DNA of 64,000 nt from NCBI RefSeq assembly GCF_900099995.1, contig NZ_FNCZ01000006.1, positions 165,373-229,372 on the forward strand, read 5' to 3'. Below the pieces are notes generated by a model. The model was not told the DNA's origin. It did no database searches and saw only the letters and a program-made list of their open reading frames with translations. Both the position numbers and the translations under genes were made by a program. Of the stretch, positions 45,405 through 54,524 are shown piece by piece (position 1 is the first letter of the stretch; every line of letters begins with the position of its first letter). The DNA is from Winogradskyella thalassocola. Its GTDB lineage: Bacteria > Bacteroidota > Bacteroidia > Flavobacteriales > Flavobacteriaceae.

Positions 45405-46877
45405 ATGAATTTAACCACTGAAAACATCCTCTTAATAGGTTCGCTATTACTTTTTATAAGTATTATTGTAGGTAAGACATCTTATAAATTTGGTGTTCCA
45501 ACATTAATACTTTTTTTGGCTATAGGAATGCTAGCCGGTTCGGATGGTATTGGTGGTATTCGTTTTGATGATCCTAAATTAGCACAGTTTATAGGTATTG
45601 TTTCTCTTAACTTTATATTGTTTTCAGGTGGTCTAGATACTAATTTCAAAGCTATAAAACCCATTCTTAAAGAAGGGCTTGTTTTATCTACACTTGGCGT
45701 TTTTCTAACTGCAGCAACATTGGGAACATTTGTTTGGTTTGTAACCGATTTCACAATTTATGAAAGTATGTTGTTGGGATCCATTGTGTCTTCTACAGAT
45801 GCGGCAGCTGTATTTTCTATTTTGCGTTCAAAAAATTTAGCATTAAAAACAAACTTAAGACCAACATTAGAGTTAGAAAGTGGAAGTAATGATCCCATGG
45901 CTTATGTGTTAACCTTGGCATGTTTAAGTTTAGTAATAAATCAAGACCAGAGTGTTCCTACTATGATTTTTATGTTTTTTCAACAGATGATCTTAGGTGG
46001 TATTGCTGGTTTCGCCTTTGGTAAATTGAGTAAGATTATTATTAATAGAATTAAATTAGGTTTCGAAGGACTTTATCCTGTTTTAGTTATTGCGCTGATG
46101 TTTATTACATTTTCAGCAACTGATTTTGTCGGAGGAAATGGATTTCTTGCCATCTATATCTGTGCTGTGTATTTAGGAAACCAAGATTTAATTCATAAGT
46201 CGACAATTTTAAAAATGTTTGATGGAATAGCATGGTTAATGCAAATTGTATTATTCCTTACTTTAGGTTTGCTTGTGTTTCCGTCTCAAATTATTCCTTA
46301 CATGGGAATTGGGTTGTTAATCTCAGTATTCCTTATTCTTGTGGCGCGACCTGCAGCGGTGTTGATAAGTCTCATGTTTTTCAAGATGAAAATGAGAAGG
46401 CGCTTTTATATTTCCTGGGTTGGTTTACGTGGTGCCGTTCCGATAGTATTTGCGACCTATCCGCTTTTGGCAGGCATTGATAAAGCTAACATGATATTTA
46501 ATATTGTCTTCTTTATTTCAGTGACCTCTGTTTTAATTCAAGGAACAACCTTATCTCTTTTTGCGAAATGGTTAAATGTGGCTCTACCAGAAGAAGTGAA
46601 ACCTATTGCAGAGAACGACCGCTACATTCTTAATTTGCCTAAATCAGCAATGGAGGAAATCTTAATACCGCCTGATAGTTTTGCAGTACATAAACGAATT
46701 ATAGATTTACATTTTCCTAATTCAGCATTTATTGTAATGATAAAACGAAATAATAAATTTGTACGTCCAGGAGGTTCTACGGTTATTGAAGCTAATGATA
46801 CTTTAGTACTTTTATTAGATAATGAAGACAGCTTAAATGAAGTTAATATGATCCTTGATAAAACGCTGATAGGTTAA
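45405..46877 (+). CDS. Potassium/proton antiporter of the CPA1 (NhaP2/CvrA) type
   Basis: The 490-residue protein has about 12 membrane helices (residues 5-395) with CPA1 motifs: FAIGMLAGSDGIGG-like entry (LAIGMLAGSDG), SSTDAAAVFSILR with the ion-binding Asp, LESGSNDPMAYVLT and GLRGAVPIVFA. The cytoplasmic C-terminus (about 400-490) is a TrkA_C/RCK_C-type domain that binds regulatory ligands (SAFIVMIKRNNKFVRPGG, ANDTLVLLLDNED). It would exchange K+ or Na+ for protons in pH and osmotic control. Monocistronic. Confidence 0.88.
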   Translation: MNLTTENILLIGSLLLFISIIVGKTSYKFGVPTLILFLAIGMLAGSDGIGGIRFDDPKLAQFIGIVSLNFILFSGGLDTNFKAIKPILKEGLVLSTLGVFLTAATLGTFVWFVTDFTIYESMLLGSIVSSTDAAAVFSILRSKNLALKTNLRPTLELESGSNDPMAYVLTLACLSLVINQDQSVPTMIFMFFQQMILGGIAGFAFGKLSKIIINRIKLGFEGLYPVLVIALMFITFSATDFVGGNGFLAIYICAVYLGNQDLIHKSTILKMFDGIAWLMQIVLFLTLGLLVFPSQIIPYMGIGLLISVFLILVARPAAVLISLMFFKMKMRRRFYISWVGLRGAVPIVFATYPLLAGIDKANMIFNIVFFISVTSVLIQGTTLSLFAKWLNVALPEEVKPIAENDRYILNLPKSAMEEILIPPDSFAVHKRIIDLHFPNSAFIVMIKRNNKFVRPGGSTVIEANDTLVLLLDNEDSLNEVNMILDKTLIG

Positions 46878-47009
46878 AATTAGTATTGCGCTTCAGTTGA
46901 GTAAATATTATTGTTTAGTTTTTATTTGTAGTTTTAAAATTTATCAGTATCATTAAGTGGATAAAATAATGCGAAGCAATACGATTTTAAAAGAATTAAA
47001 TTATCACAT

Positions 47010-47519
47010 ATGAAAAGAATAATAGTTTTATTTATAGTGCTTTATGGTTTTTATTCTTGTAATGAAGGGCTGAATGATGATGGGTACGAAAAAATTAATT
47101 GGAGTGCACGACAAGCAAATCTTAAACTTACAGATTCTTTAGAATCCGGAAAATCATATCTATCCGTTTATTCTCAAATTTATAGCTATTCTCAGCATAA
47201 AATGTATAATCTTACTGCTATGATAAGTATAAGAAATACAAGTGCTAATGACACGCTATACTTATCTAAAATAGATTACTTTGATACACATGGCGCCTTA
47301 TTAAAAACGTATTTTGAGAAACCGGTTTACTTAACTCCAATGGAAACTTTAGATATTGTTATTAATGAAGTGGATATTGCAGGTGGTACAGGTGGTAACT
47401 TTATTTTTGATTGGCAGACACCTAAAAATTCTCCTGAACCTATTTTTGAAGGGGTAATGACATCCACATCTGGTCAGCAAGGCCTCTCTTTTTTAACGCA
47501 AGCAAAAAGAATTGATTAA
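47010..47519 (+). CDS. DUF3124 lipoprotein
   Basis: The 169-residue protein has a lipoprotein signal ending YGFYSC (Cys17). The domain shows YSQIYSYSQHKMYNLTAMISIRN-type strands (short anchor: LTAMISIRNTSANDT), YLTPMETLDIVI and GGTGGNFIFDW, the pattern of DUF3124, a family of unknown function found in Bacteroidota and Proteobacteria. No enzyme motif is visible. It lies between an ion antiporter and a MATE exporter with its own spacing on both sides. Confidence 0.75.
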   Translation: MKRIIVLFIVLYGFYSCNEGLNDDGYEKINWSARQANLKLTDSLESGKSYLSVYSQIYSYSQHKMYNLTAMISIRNTSANDTLYLSKIDYFDTHGALLKTYFEKPVYLTPMETLDIVINEVDIAGGTGGNFIFDWQTPKNSPEPIFEGVMTSTSGQQGLSFLTQAKRID

Positions 47520-47616
47520 TAACCTTTTATTTTAAGAGCTAATCGCGTCTTGTTATAATTTCAAAATACGCCTATTATTTACTAAATAATTCATTCTTAA
47601 AACTAAATGGAAGTAT

Positions 47617-47624
47617 TACTTTTG
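47617..47624 (+). promoter_or_regulatory. -7 promoter element of the MATE gene, 4 bases before the ATG
   Basis: TACTTTTG matches TAnnTTTG. As with guaA, transcription would start close to the A of the ATG at 47629, predicting a leaderless or nearly leaderless mRNA. Confidence 0.5.
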
Positions 47625-47628
47625 CGCC

Positions 47629-49008
47629 ATGGTTTTAAGCAACTACACTAAAGAATTTAGATACAATCTTAAGCTCGCATCTCCTGTGATGTTGGGTATG
47701 CTTGGTCATACTTTTGTGAGTTTTATAGATAATATCATGGTTGGCCAATTGGGTGCAACGGAATTGGCTGCAGTCTCTTTAGGGAACAGCTTTATTTTTA
47801 TAGCCATGTCTATCGGAATTGGGTTTTCTACGGCAATTACCCCTTTAGTGGCAGAAGCTGATACTGAGAAAAATTTTGAAAAAGGAAAATCTGTGTTTAA
47901 GCATGGTCTTTTTCTTTGTACAGTTTTAGGATTAGTTTTATTCGGTATCTTGTTGTTTGCTAAACCTTTAATGTATATTATGGATCAGCCAGAAGAAGTG
48001 GTCGATTTAGCTATTCCGTATTTAGATTTGGTAGCATTTTCATTAGTACCATTGATTATTTTTCAAGCCTTTAAGCAATTTAGCGACGGATTGTCGCTAA
48101 CCAAATACCCCATGTATGCAACAATAGTTGCCAATTTACTCAACGTCGCCATTAACTATGTGTTGATTTTTGGAAAGTTTGGTTTTCCTGAAATGGGAAT
48201 TGTTGGTGCAGCAGTTGGGACCTTAGTTTCTCGTTTTGTTATGGTCGCTTATTTATGGTGGTTACTAGCAAAACGTGAAAAATCAAAAGCCTATGTCACT
48301 AATATAAAGTTCTTTCAATTAAGTAAACGGCCTATAAGAAAACTAAGTAATTTAGGACTTCCAAGTGCCATGCAAATGTTTTTTGAAGTCGGTATTTTTA
48401 CGGCAGCCATATGGTTAAGTGGAACTCTAGGTGCCAATGCACAAGCTGCAAATCAAATCGCATTAAACCTATCGTCTATGACGTTTATGGTAGCCACAGG
48501 ATTAAGTGTTGCGGCAATGGTTAGGGTAGGGAACCAAAAAGGATTAAATGATTTTACAGCGTTAAAACGTATTGCGGAATCTATATTTTTTGTGGGCTTT
48601 ATTTTCGCAGTGATTTTTGCTTTACTGTTTGTGGCCTTCCATCAATTACTTCCAGATTTGTATGTGGATTTAGATGATCCGAAAAATGCAATGGATACGG
48701 CAGAAGTTGTAAGTATTGCTGCAACTTTATTGTTAGCGGCAGCGGTGTTTCAGATAAGTGATAGTCTTCAAGTGATTGCTCTTGGTGCACTGCGTGGGTT
48801 GCAAGATGTAAAAATGCCAACTATAATTACCTTTATTTCGTATTGGGTTGTCGGTTTTCCAATTAGTTATTATTTAGGAAAAGCAGAAGCTTATGGTAGT
48901 TTAGGTATTTGGATTGGGCTCATTGCAGGTTTAACAGTAGCAGCTATTCTTTTGTTTATACGGTTTAATCTACTGACTAAAAAACTTATCGTTAAATCAT
49001 CAAATTAA
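47629..49008 (+). CDS. MATE family multidrug efflux transporter
   Basis: The 459-residue protein has 12 predicted helices in two homologous halves. Typical MATE stretches are LASPVMLGMLGHTFVSFIDNIMVGQLG in helix 1 (short anchor FIDNIMVGQLG), GNSFIFIAMSIGIGFSTAITPLVAEA-like helix 2 (GIGFSTAITPLVAEA) and the repeat in the second half (LPSAMQMFFEVGIF, NQIALNLSSMTFMVATG). It belongs to the NorM-like branch, exporting cationic compounds with Na+ or H+. Substrate unknown; monocistronic. Confidence 0.9.
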   Translation: MVLSNYTKEFRYNLKLASPVMLGMLGHTFVSFIDNIMVGQLGATELAAVSLGNSFIFIAMSIGIGFSTAITPLVAEADTEKNFEKGKSVFKHGLFLCTVLGLVLFGILLFAKPLMYIMDQPEEVVDLAIPYLDLVAFSLVPLIIFQAFKQFSDGLSLTKYPMYATIVANLLNVAINYVLIFGKFGFPEMGIVGAAVGTLVSRFVMVAYLWWLLAKREKSKAYVTNIKFFQLSKRPIRKLSNLGLPSAMQMFFEVGIFTAAIWLSGTLGANAQAANQIALNLSSMTFMVATGLSVAAMVRVGNQKGLNDFTALKRIAESIFFVGFIFAVIFALLFVAFHQLLPDLYVDLDDPKNAMDTAEVVSIAATLLLAAAVFQISDSLQVIALGALRGLQDVKMPTIITFISYWVVGFPISYYLGKAEAYGSLGIWIGLIAGLTVAAILLFIRFNLLTKKLIVKSSN

Positions 49009-49070
49009 GGCATAATCTTAACGAGTGTTTTGATATTTCAATATTACTCGAGTAGCTCATTCAAAATCTA

Positions 49071-49078
49071 TATATTTG
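49071..49078 (+). promoter_or_regulatory. -7 promoter element of the small-protein/PAP2 operon
   Basis: TATATTTG matches TAnnTTTG, about 50 bases before the ATG at 49128. Confidence 0.55.
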
Positions 49079-49127
49079 CAGCTTAAGTTGAAAAACTGCA
49101 GACTTTCAAACACAAAATTCAAAAAAA

Positions 49128-49355
49128 ATGGAATTACCAAAATTCATATTAGGCGACAATACAGATTATCCTAACGCCATATTTATTATACATACTGAAT
49201 TTCCTCGTTTTATAATTAATCTTGAAGATGATGAAGTAGAGTGGTTTGAAGAATTTGATCAGCACGATGAGAAGGAACTAGAAACTGAAACTGAAAACTA
49301 TATTCAGCAAGCTACCGAGTTTTACGATAGAGAAATTGCGAGATACGACGATTAA
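49128..49355 (+). CDS. Small acidic protein of unknown function
   Basis: The 75-residue protein is acidic and has no signal or membrane helix. It starts MELPKFILGDNTDYPNAIF and continues IIHTEFPRFIIN; the rest is rich in Asp and Glu. Its good promoter, normal start and one-base TAATG overlap with the next gene support it as real. I recall similar short proteins beside PAP2 genes in related genomes, but no function. Confidence 0.7.
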   Translation: MELPKFILGDNTDYPNAIFIIHTEFPRFIINLEDDEVEWFEEFDQHDEKELETETENYIQQATEFYDREIARYDD

Positions 49356-49921
49356 TGCTAGAACAACTTATAGAGTACGATAAAGAACTTTTTTTATACC
49401 TCAATAATTTAGGGTCTGAAACTTGGGATGGTTTATGGTTGGTAATCACCAATAAACTAACCTCTTTCCCTTTATATGCTTTATTGTTGTTTTTAATTTA
49501 TAAAAAACTGGGTTATAAAGCATTAATACTTGCGGTAGTTATTGTGGCAGGAATGATTGCCTTTACAGATCAAATTACAAACCTTTTTAAGCTTTCTTTT
49601 GAACGCCCAAGACCATGTAGAGCAGAAGGTGTTATGGATTTAACACGTTTTGTTGCACCACGTTGTAGTTTATATGGTTTTTTCTCTGGTCATGCTTCTA
49701 ACTCAATGGCGGCTGCCATCTTCGCTGGTTTGTTATTAAGACCTTATTTAAAGAACTTAATTTATCTCTTATTAGTTTGGAGTTTAGTTGTTGCTTATAG
49801 TCGCGTTTATGTCGGTGTTCACTATCCTTTAGACCTGTTATGTGGCATGACTTTTGGTGGACTTTCGGGTTTTGGATTCTATAAACTGTACAACTATATT
49901 TTCAAAAAATATATCGCTTAA
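49355..49921 (+). CDS. PAP2 family membrane phosphatase
   Basis: The 188-residue protein has about five helices. The three phosphatase motifs are complete: K79-x6-R86-P87, S111-G-H113 (with the catalytic His in FFSGHAS) and S149-R150-x5-H156-x3-D160. The family removes phosphate from lipid substrates such as undecaprenyl diphosphate or phosphatidylglycerol phosphate. The start overlaps the stop of the small acidic protein, so the two are co-translated. The convergent neighbours deal with lipid-linked sugars, which fits a lipid-carrier substrate (inference). Confidence 0.9.
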   Translation: MLEQLIEYDKELFLYLNNLGSETWDGLWLVITNKLTSFPLYALLLFLIYKKLGYKALILAVVIVAGMIAFTDQITNLFKLSFERPRPCRAEGVMDLTRFVAPRCSLYGFFSGHASNSMAAAIFAGLLLRPYLKNLIYLLLVWSLVVAYSRVYVGVHYPLDLLCGMTFGGLSGFGFYKLYNYIFKKYIA

Positions 49922-49989
49922 TAGAACTTAATTTATAGCAAAACTTCTATCATAATTACAGAGCTTAAGTAATTAAGACTTAGAAATTT

Positions 49990-50622
49990 TCAATAATCTT
50001 TATCTGTTGCTTGTTTAATTAAATACGTGTTACGAGCGTAAATCACCACACCAAATAAATGACCTACAAATAACACAGGATCTTTTCTTATAATAGCATA
50101 CGCTAATATTAAACATGCGCCAATTAAACTTAGTACCCAAAATCCCATTGGTAAAATAGATGCTTTGTTGCGTTCAGAATAAACCCATTGATATACAAAA
50201 CGAAGCGTGAAAATAACTTGGGCAATAATACCTAATGCCAATAGCCATGTAGGAATATCTGTATTTTGAAAAAGTAACTCGACATCAATTTTATTGTTAT
50301 TATAATAGAATACAACGATTAATATCGGAACAATAAAAAGTAAATACTGTATAATTTTAGGGAATTTTTGCCATTGACCTTGCAGCTGTAAGTTTCGAAT
50401 ATATATATAATACGTCAAACTCTGCCCCAACATAATAGCGAAATCTAAGCGCAAGTACCCATAAATAAACAATAAGAAAGACGCTACTAAGCTGAGTATC
50501 CAAAATGCTTTTGGGGAACTAACTTTACGTTGCTTTTCTGAAGTGATCCATTGAATGATGAGCCGAGAAGAAAATAGAATCTGAGCTAAGAATCCGATGC
50601 TGTAAATAATCCAGTCTTTCAA
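49990..50622 (-). CDS. Membrane protein with two LAB_N (lipid-A-disaccharide synthase N-terminal) domains
   Basis: The 210-residue protein has about six helices in two similar halves. Each has the LAB_N pattern: GFLAQILFSSRLIIQWITSEK with SPKAFWILSLVAS in the first (short anchor SPKAFWILSLV), and GIIAQVIFTLRFVYQWVYSE with LPMGFWVLSLIGA in the second. The domain is best known at the N-terminus of some LpxB proteins and as a stand-alone partner of dolichol-phosphate-mannose-synthase-like enzymes. It starts 34 bases after such a GT2 gene, so both probably act in one lipid-linked sugar step at the inner membrane. Confidence 0.85.
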   Translation of the reverse strand: MKDWIIYSIGFLAQILFSSRLIIQWITSEKQRKVSSPKAFWILSLVASFLLFIYGYLRLDFAIMLGQSLTYYIYIRNLQLQGQWQKFPKIIQYLLFIVPILIVVFYYNNNKIDVELLFQNTDIPTWLLALGIIAQVIFTLRFVYQWVYSERNKASILPMGFWVLSLIGACLILAYAIIRKDPVLFVGHLFGVVIYARNTYLIKQATDKDY

Positions 50623-50656
50623 ATTGAATTTCTGTGTTTTATAATAGTTAATTCTA

Positions 50657-51373
50657 TCATTTACTCGATTTAGAAATCTCGTAATTAATGTATTTTTTCT
50701 TCATCCATAAATAGGCAAAACAATCTATTAGAGGACCAAATAATCGGTTCCAAAATCCAAATTTTCCAGTACCAGCTATTCTGGGAAAATGTCGGACTGT
50801 AATTTGAGTCACCCGTCCATGTTGAAGCATTATCATAGCAGGTAAAAAGCGATGTAGTCCTCTAAACATGGGAATGCGTTTAGCATAATCTGTTTTAATA
50901 ATTTTCAGCGGACAACCTGTATCAATCATTCCATCATGCGTAAAAGCACGTCTTATACCGTTTGCGATTTTTGACGACATACTTTTAACAAAAGAATCTT
51001 TTCGATTAGAACGTACTCCTGTAACTAATTCATAAGAATCAATATGGTCTAAAAGGATATTGAAATCTTCTGGCGTAGTTTGTAAATCGGAATCTATATA
51101 ACCAACTAATTCTGAATCAACATTGTCAAAACCCGCTTTTATAGCAGCGCTTAAACCTCTGTTTTCTTTAAATGAGATGTATTCAAATGCATCATTGCGA
51201 TCACAAATAGCCTCAATTACTGCTTGACTATCATCACTAGAGCCATCATTAACAAAGAGTACAGACGTTGTAACCTTAGCAATTTGAAGATATTTTAGTA
51301 GTTCTGATTCTACACGTTGTAAATTATCCTCTTCATTATAAACGGGAACTATGATGGTGAATTGGTACGTCAT
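50657..51373 (-). CDS. Family 2 glycosyltransferase, polyprenyl-phosphate sugar transferase type
   Basis: The 238-residue protein has the GT-A fold: TIIVPVYNEEDNL at the start, FVNDGSSDDS, and the metal-binding D94-S-D96 in GYIDSDLQTTPED. The later part (FRGLHRFLPAMI, TVRHFPRIAGTGKFG) follows DPM1/ArnC-type enzymes that move a sugar from a nucleotide donor to undecaprenyl phosphate. There are no C-terminal membrane helices, so the LAB_N partner may hold it at the membrane. No ArnT-like acceptor transferase lies in the window. Confidence 0.87.
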   Translation of the reverse strand: MTYQFTIIVPVYNEEDNLQRVESELLKYLQIAKVTTSVLFVNDGSSDDSQAVIEAICDRNDAFEYISFKENRGLSAAIKAGFDNVDSELVGYIDSDLQTTPEDFNILLDHIDSYELVTGVRSNRKDSFVKSMSSKIANGIRRAFTHDGMIDTGCPLKIIKTDYAKRIPMFRGLHRFLPAMIMLQHGRVTQITVRHFPRIAGTGKFGFWNRLFGPLIDCFAYLWMKKKYINYEISKSSK

Positions 51374-51474
51374 GCGGTCTATAGCTTTGTCTGTACAAAA
51401 GTATTGTTTTTTTATACGGCAGCAAGGTCTTGTGATTTAATGTGTATTCTATAGAAATTCTTAGAGCAAACGGT

Positions 51475-52065
51475 TTACTTAGAGGAATCCATTTTTAATC
51501 GTGTTTTATCTGTTATTTCCTGTAATTCCATATTTTCAGGATCGTTCATCTCATTCTTTACGGCTTCTACATAGTCTGGGGAATCTCTAAATTTTAGTTC
51601 TAATAGCGTTTCCGGTTTTGTTAAGTAAAACAAGACGCCAACGGCAAAAAATATTGAAAGACGAATTAAAAGTATTCTGTAAAATTTGTTTTTATGTGTA
51701 AAAAATTTAAAAATGACAATAGCAAGAATTGGTAATAAGCTGACTAAGCCTATCAATAGATTTAAATTTCCATAAGGCCATCTTTGAAATTTAAATAAAA
51801 CACTAATTGAAATTAATGATAAAACAAAGCCAGTACCTATAGTTCCGATTATTCGCAATATGCTAATGTCTTTGTAAGATTCTTTTTTAAATAAATTCCT
51901 AAATCTTATTTGATTTAAAAGACCAAAGCTCAACACAAAGTAAAGTACTGCCAATAATAAGGTAAGTAAGGAAATTAATAATGCGGCATAAGGATACGTA
52001 AAGAATAATCGTAATATCATTAATAGTAGTATCGTAATACCTAAAGTCATTTCAGTCTGCTTCAT
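51475..52065 (-). CDS. Membrane protein of unknown function, five helices
   Basis: The 196-residue protein has five predicted membrane segments (about 8-22, 28-50, 70-92, 103-124 and 132-150) and a polar C-terminal tail rich in Asp, Glu and Lys. I recognise no family. It begins 29 bases after meaB and probably shares its transcript, but nothing ties it to MeaB function. Confidence 0.6.
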   Translation of the reverse strand: MKQTEMTLGITILLLMILRLFFTYPYAALLISLLTLLLAVLYFVLSFGLLNQIRFRNLFKKESYKDISILRIIGTIGTGFVLSLISISVLFKFQRWPYGNLNLLIGLVSLLPILAIVIFKFFTHKNKFYRILLIRLSIFFAVGVLFYLTKPETLLELKFRDSPDYVEAVKNEMNDPENMELQEITDKTRLKMDSSK

Positions 52066-52094
52066 TTTTGAATGGAATTTTTTTGATGTGTTAA

Positions 52095-53174
52095 TTAAAG
52101 CGAAAGCAAATACTCAGCAGCAGCAAATGGCGTTGTTTTACCAACTTCAACCAGTTTAATTTGCTGAGGTAATGCCAATTTAATTTTGGAGGCGTTGTAG
52201 AAATCAGACTTTAAACGGTCTTCAATTGTTTGGAGTAGCCAAAATTTATTCTGATTATTTCTGTTGGTTTCAAAATACTGATTCTCTGATGTGGTTTTAG
52301 TATAATCTTCAATCATATTCCAAACTTCAGGTATACCTTCACGTTCCAGGGCACTGCATAGAGTTACTTTTGGTGTCCATTCTGAAGATTTTGCAGGATA
52401 TAAATGCAATGCCCTATTAAATTCTACTTTAGCCATTTTAGCGGCTTTTAAATTGTCACCATCGGCTTTGTTAATCACAATAGCATCTGCCATTTCTATA
52501 ATGCCCCGTTTTATGCCTTGTAGTTCATCACCAGCTCCAGCGAGTTTTAGTAATAAAAAGAAATCGACCATACTATGTACTGCGGTTTCACTTTGTCCAA
52601 CTCCAACAGTTTCAATAATAATAGTATCAAAACCAGCAGCTTCACATAGAATAATTGTTTCACGTGTTTTTCTAGCGACACCTCCTAAAGAATTTCCGGA
52701 AGGAGAAGGGCGTATAAACGCATTTTCATTTTTTACTAAATCTACCATTCTAGTTTTGTCTCCCAAAATACTACCTTGACTTAAACTACTACTTGGGTCT
52801 ACGGCTAAAACAGCTACTTTTTTTTGTAAAGACGTGAGGTGAATTCCAAAAGCTTCAATAAAGGTGCTTTTACCCACACCGGGAACACCTGTAATTCCTA
52901 TTCTAATAGAGGTATTAGAATAAGGTAAACATTTAGTTATAATCTCGTTTGTTTTTTTAGTATGTGAAGGATTGGTACTTTCGATTAAGGTAATGGCTCT
53001 ACTTAAAGCCGTTATATTTCCTGAGAGAATACCAGACACTAGATCATCAACTGAAATGATTTTTTTTCGATTCGCTTTTATAATTTTAGCGACATTAGGG
53101 CTTAAACTATTTGGCGATTGAACACCATCTTGTTCATGCAAAGCAGATTTGTATGTCTTGTTTTTCTTTGCCAC
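52095..53174 (-). CDS. meaB: Methylmalonyl-CoA mutase-associated GTPase MeaB
   Basis: MeaB is the G-protein chaperone that loads and protects the adenosylcobalamin cofactor of methylmalonyl-CoA mutase. The 359-residue protein has the Walker A GVPGVGKST at 96-104, VDPSSSLSQGSILGDKTRM (family-specific switch), ETVGVGQSE (Walker B and switch II) and NKADGDN (G4). The mutase genes are not in the window. It follows a DUF2911 gene by 18 bases and is likely in the same operon. Confidence 0.93.
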   Translation of the reverse strand: MAKKNKTYKSALHEQDGVQSPNSLSPNVAKIIKANRKKIISVDDLVSGILSGNITALSRAITLIESTNPSHTKKTNEIITKCLPYSNTSIRIGITGVPGVGKSTFIEAFGIHLTSLQKKVAVLAVDPSSSLSQGSILGDKTRMVDLVKNENAFIRPSPSGNSLGGVARKTRETIILCEAAGFDTIIIETVGVGQSETAVHSMVDFFLLLKLAGAGDELQGIKRGIIEMADAIVINKADGDNLKAAKMAKVEFNRALHLYPAKSSEWTPKVTLCSALEREGIPEVWNMIEDYTKTTSENQYFETNRNNQNKFWLLQTIEDRLKSDFYNASKIKLALPQQIKLVEVGKTTPFAAAEYLLSL

Positions 53175-53192
53175 TTTGCAATTAATTTATTT

Positions 53193-53756
53193 TTAGATTT
53201 TTGCTTCTTTAACTTCAATTGGGACTTCAATTAAGGTATTGTCCCAAGCCATAGTTAATTTTAAATGACCTGTCTTATTATCAAAAGCAATGGTAAAGCG
53301 TTCTACAGTAACATCTAATTCTTGAGCAGGAACAAGCAACTCAAGTGCATCGTAGTTGGGATCCCACATTGGTTCCATTTTTTCATCAACACCCCAATCG
53401 TATTGTTTAGAGTTAAACATGACTTTCCATTTGTCTTTCATTGGTACGGTCCAAATGGTATATTTCCCTTTATTTAATATTATGCCATCAATGAGTAATC
53501 TTTGATTGGTTTCAAAAGTAGTCGCTTCGTTTGCACCTGTTCGCCATACTTTGTCGAATGGTACCAATGCCCCAAAAATATCTCGATCACGTTTTGCAGG
53601 TCTATTATATTCTACTTTAAGAGTTAAATCGTTAAGTGATATTTCGGCAGTATCTTTTGGACTTAAGGGAGGGGAAAAAATATCTTCAACAAATACAGAA
53701 TATAATAGCAAACCTAAAGCTAAAATAGATAAGATAATAAGGAGGCGTTTTAACAT
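53193..53756 (-). CDS. DUF2911 family anchored protein
   Basis: The 187-residue protein has one N-terminal hydrophobic segment (about 4-25), so it is periplasmic and tethered or secreted. The domain is recognisable by VEYNRPAKRDRDIFGALVPF (short anchor RDIFGALVPFDKVWRTG), then NEATTFETN and GKYTIWTVP. DUF2911 is widespread in Bacteroidota; its role is unknown. It leads the minus-strand unit with meaB and is divergent from an ECF sigma factor gene. Confidence 0.85.
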   Translation of the reverse strand: MLKRLLIILSILALGLLLYSVFVEDIFSPPLSPKDTAEISLNDLTLKVEYNRPAKRDRDIFGALVPFDKVWRTGANEATTFETNQRLLIDGIILNKGKYTIWTVPMKDKWKVMFNSKQYDWGVDEKMEPMWDPNYDALELLVPAQELDVTVERFTIAFDNKTGHLKLTMAWDNTLIEVPIEVKEAKI

Positions 53757-53936
53757 AGTTGTTAATCTTAAATAATTCGGGTTAAAAATGAAAGTGCAAA
53801 CTTATGCATTCAAGATTTAAAGATAATTCAAATCCCTAACTTTATGGATGTCAAACGTTGAATTTTATCTAAATCTTATAAAATTGAAAACTTTTTTTAA
53901 GATTCTTGCAACACTTCAATTTTTGTGTCGTCTTTA

Positions 53937-54524
53937 ATGTGTAACCAATCAAAAACCAAAACCAAAATCAGTACGTTTCAAATTCATATTGTTGAAAAAT
54001 GCAAACAGAACGATAGACAAGCGCAGATGCAATTGTACAATCAATACTGTAACGGCATGTTAATTGTCGCACTTCGATTTGTTAAAGATAGAATGGAGGC
54101 GGAAGATGTTGTACAAGAAGCGTTTATAAATGCGTTTTCTAAATTAGAACATTTTAAAGCTGAAGTCAGTTTTGGGGCGTGGTTAAAACGCATTGTCATC
54201 AATAGATGTATTGATGTTTTAAAGGCTAAAAAACAGCGTTTGGTTGAATTAGAAGAGCATCACTTAAGTGTGATTGAAGACAACAACGAAATGGATTGGA
54301 CTGTTGAAGATGATATTACCGTTGAAGACGTAAAATTAGCGATAGCAGCCTTACCCGAAAAATATAAGGTTGTGGTGCTATTGTATTTAATAGAGGGTTA
54401 CGATCACAAAGAAATATCTGAAATTTTAAGTATTTCTGAAATCGCATCTCGAACACAATTATCGCGAGGAAAACAAAAATTAAAAGACGCATTAAAATTA
54501 GAAAAAAATGGCACAAGATCTTAG
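53937..54524 (+). CDS. ECF-type RNA polymerase sigma factor
   Basis: The start is the ATG at 53937; an in-frame GTG at 53925 falls on a promoter-like ATTTTTG stretch. The 195-residue protein has sigma region 2 (ALRFVKDRMEAEDVVQEAF, which binds the -10 element and core enzyme) and region 4 with the helix-turn-helix (LPEKYKVVVLLYLIEGYDHKEI, then ASRTQLSRGKQKLK). It should direct a small regulon, probably responding to an envelope signal through the anti-sigma factor encoded by the next gene, whose start overlaps this gene by 17 bases. Confidence 0.9.
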   Translation: MCNQSKTKTKISTFQIHIVEKCKQNDRQAQMQLYNQYCNGMLIVALRFVKDRMEAEDVVQEAFINAFSKLEHFKAEVSFGAWLKRIVINRCIDVLKAKKQRLVELEEHHLSVIEDNNEMDWTVEDDITVEDVKLAIAALPEKYKVVVLLYLIEGYDHKEISEILSISEIASRTQLSRGKQKLKDALKLEKNGTRS

